In this document: piece after piece, positions 63,081 to 64,000 of the stretch
Numbering within the stretch: position 1 is the first letter of the stretch
Layout: the number at the start of each line of letters is the position of its first letter
NCBI GenBank assembly: GCA_963978545.1
Contig: OZ021729.1
Span: forward strand, 9,100,001 to 9,164,000
Direction: 5' to 3'
Source of the DNA: Linyphia triangularis
Lineage: Eukaryota; Arthropoda; Arachnida; Araneae; Linyphiidae
DNA: 64,000 nt
Made by a program: the position numbers and the translations under genes
Notes under the pieces: generated by a model
The model's database searches: none
Seen by the model: only the letters and a program-made list of their open reading frames with translations
Told to the model about the DNA's origin: nothing

Positions 63081-64000
63081 ATGGAAACTTCCAAGTGTAA
63101 AGGTACTTCCGGAGATTTAGGCAGTGAGAAAAACTATTTTTCATGTATTTCTTGTAAAGTGTCGTATAAATCATCAAAAGATCTTCTAAAACACAACAGG
63201 CAATCCCACAAAAGGCGGGATTTTTATTGCACAAATTGTGGAAAAAGCTTCATCCATGAATCTTCGCTAAAAAATCATGTAACCAACTGCAATAGAAATA
63301 AGCAATTTTCTTGCTCTGTTTGTGGACAAATGTTCAGCAGCATGAAAAAGCTTGATGAACATGACAAAAAGCACACAATTAATGATGTTATTTGTGATGT
63401 GTGCTGCGAGACATTCAAAAGTGAAGAAGATCTGAATAAACACACTGAAATACATGAAGGCAGACATTATATTGAATGTGATTTTTGTGAAACAATCTGT
63501 TTTAATGAGTTTGTTTTACAACAGCATCTTGCCACTCACAAGGAAGAGAATCAAGATGTCCCAAAGAACACATCCAAGGAAAGAGATAAACCTTGGAAAT
63601 ACAAGCGAGATACAAGAGAAAAGCTATTACAATGCCCTGCTTGTAGAAAAAAATTTTCCTTCATGTACAATCTTAATCTGCACTTGAGGGTATGTAGCAA
63701 AGCGAGTTTAAATTATCTCAAAGCTGACAAGGAACAGCTCAAACAAAGTAAAGAAAGTTTACAAATAGATGAACACACAAAACAATCCATGGAAAGTTCG
63801 AAAGACAAACAACCCATTCAGCAGATATTTCGATGCACTTCTTGTAGAAAAAAGTTTTGTACTCAAAATAAACTTAAATACCATAAAAGGATTTGTATCA
63901 AATCTAAATATAAATGTCCAAAGTGTAAAAAAGGTTATGCTTCTGACAAAGGATTATCAAGTCACAGATGTAGTTTGAAAAATGATGTTTACAAGTGCAA
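63081..64000 (+). CDS. C2H2 zinc-finger protein, N-terminal part (runs off the window)
   Basis: The frame opens at ATG 63081 (GACGAAATGG context, an in-frame TAA just upstream at 63069-63071) and is open to the last base: 306 codons in one exon so far. Eight C2H2-type fingers are visible, beginning at about residues 20 (FSCISC), 46 (FYCTNC), 73 (FSCSVC), 98 (VICDVC), 126 (IECDFC), 174 (LQCPAC), 242 (FRCTSC) and 267 (YKCPKC). A ninth is starting at the window edge (VYKC). Fingers 2, 6 and 7 end in cysteine (H-x3/4-C) instead of histidine. Two Lys/Gln/Ser-rich linkers lie before fingers 6 and 7. There is no KRAB, ZAD or BTB domain at the N-terminus. It is likely a nuclear DNA-binding protein; the target is unknown and fast-evolving arrays rarely allow orthology. 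Confidence 0.92.
   Translation, partial: METSKCKGTSGDLGSEKNYFSCISCKVSYKSSKDLLKHNRQSHKRRDFYCTNCGKSFIHESSLKNHVTNCNRNKQFSCSVCGQMFSSMKKLDEHDKKHTINDVICDVCCETFKSEEDLNKHTEIHEGRHYIECDFCETICFNEFVLQQHLATHKEENQDVPKNTSKERDKPWKYKRDTREKLLQCPACRKKFSFMYNLNLHLRVCSKASLNYLKADKEQLKQSKESLQIDEHTKQSMESSKDKQPIQQIFRCTSCRKKFCTQNKLKYHKRICIKSKYKCPKCKKGYASDKGLSSHRCSLKNDVYKC

Overview
This is AT-rich, intron-rich animal nuclear DNA. Genes are split into short exons (36-833 nt) with GT..AG introns, and the space between and inside genes is filled with tRNA-derived SINEs, DNA transposons and simple repeats. Nothing prokaryotic is present. The protein repertoire (laminin-G exon, YEATS2, MIF4G, CAP-Gly, C2H2 zinc fingers) is metazoan. 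An invertebrate, perhaps an arthropod such as a chelicerate, fits best, but the sequence alone does not settle the species.

Five protein-coding genes alternate in strand. (1) 2267-2403 (+): last coding exon of a laminin-G-domain protein; the rest lies to the left. (2) 21461-3673 (-): a five-exon MIF4G-domain protein, 312 aa, MIF4GD/CTIF/PAIP1-like, converging on gene 1. (3) 25415-46082 (+): a 17-exon YEATS2 orthologue, 853 aa, divergent from gene 2; it would be the acyl-lysine reader of the ATAC histone acetyltransferase complex. (4) 62298-53586 (-): a five-exon, 217-aa protein with a coiled coil, a cysteine cluster and a C-terminal CAP-Gly domain, converging on YEATS2. (5) 63081-end (+): the start of a C2H2 zinc-finger protein that runs out of the window, 782 bp from and divergent to gene 4. 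All exon joins were worked out by hand from splice sites and reading phase. The genes are not an operon; the only plausible shared control is the short divergent interval between genes 4 and 5.

Most of the remaining sequence is mobile DNA, and several elements can be bounded exactly by target-site duplications (TSDs). There are three nearly identical ~180-bp tRNA(Arg)-like SINEs with perfect 11-14 bp TSDs. Two Tc1/Tc3-like elements of ~1.5 kb lie at 30725-32238 and 56551-58042. An 874-bp hAT-like element has an exact 8-bp TSD. A 2400-bp TAGGGTGG-ended element with an exact 8-bp TSD carries transposase-like remnants. A family of ~0.4-kb CAGGGTTCCCAC-ended elements has 5-bp TSDs.

Three structures deserve attention. 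The first is a 2.85-kb palindrome (4096-6949) whose arms are built of ~170-bp tandem units and whose core holds two opposed copies of the same coding fragment, a foldback-type architecture. The second is a pair of inverted 0.85-kb repeats (14200-17335 and 34410-36840), each broken by a different transposon, so that each copy preserves the other's empty site. The third is a multi-level nest at 10981-12722 holding two unrelated SINE types.
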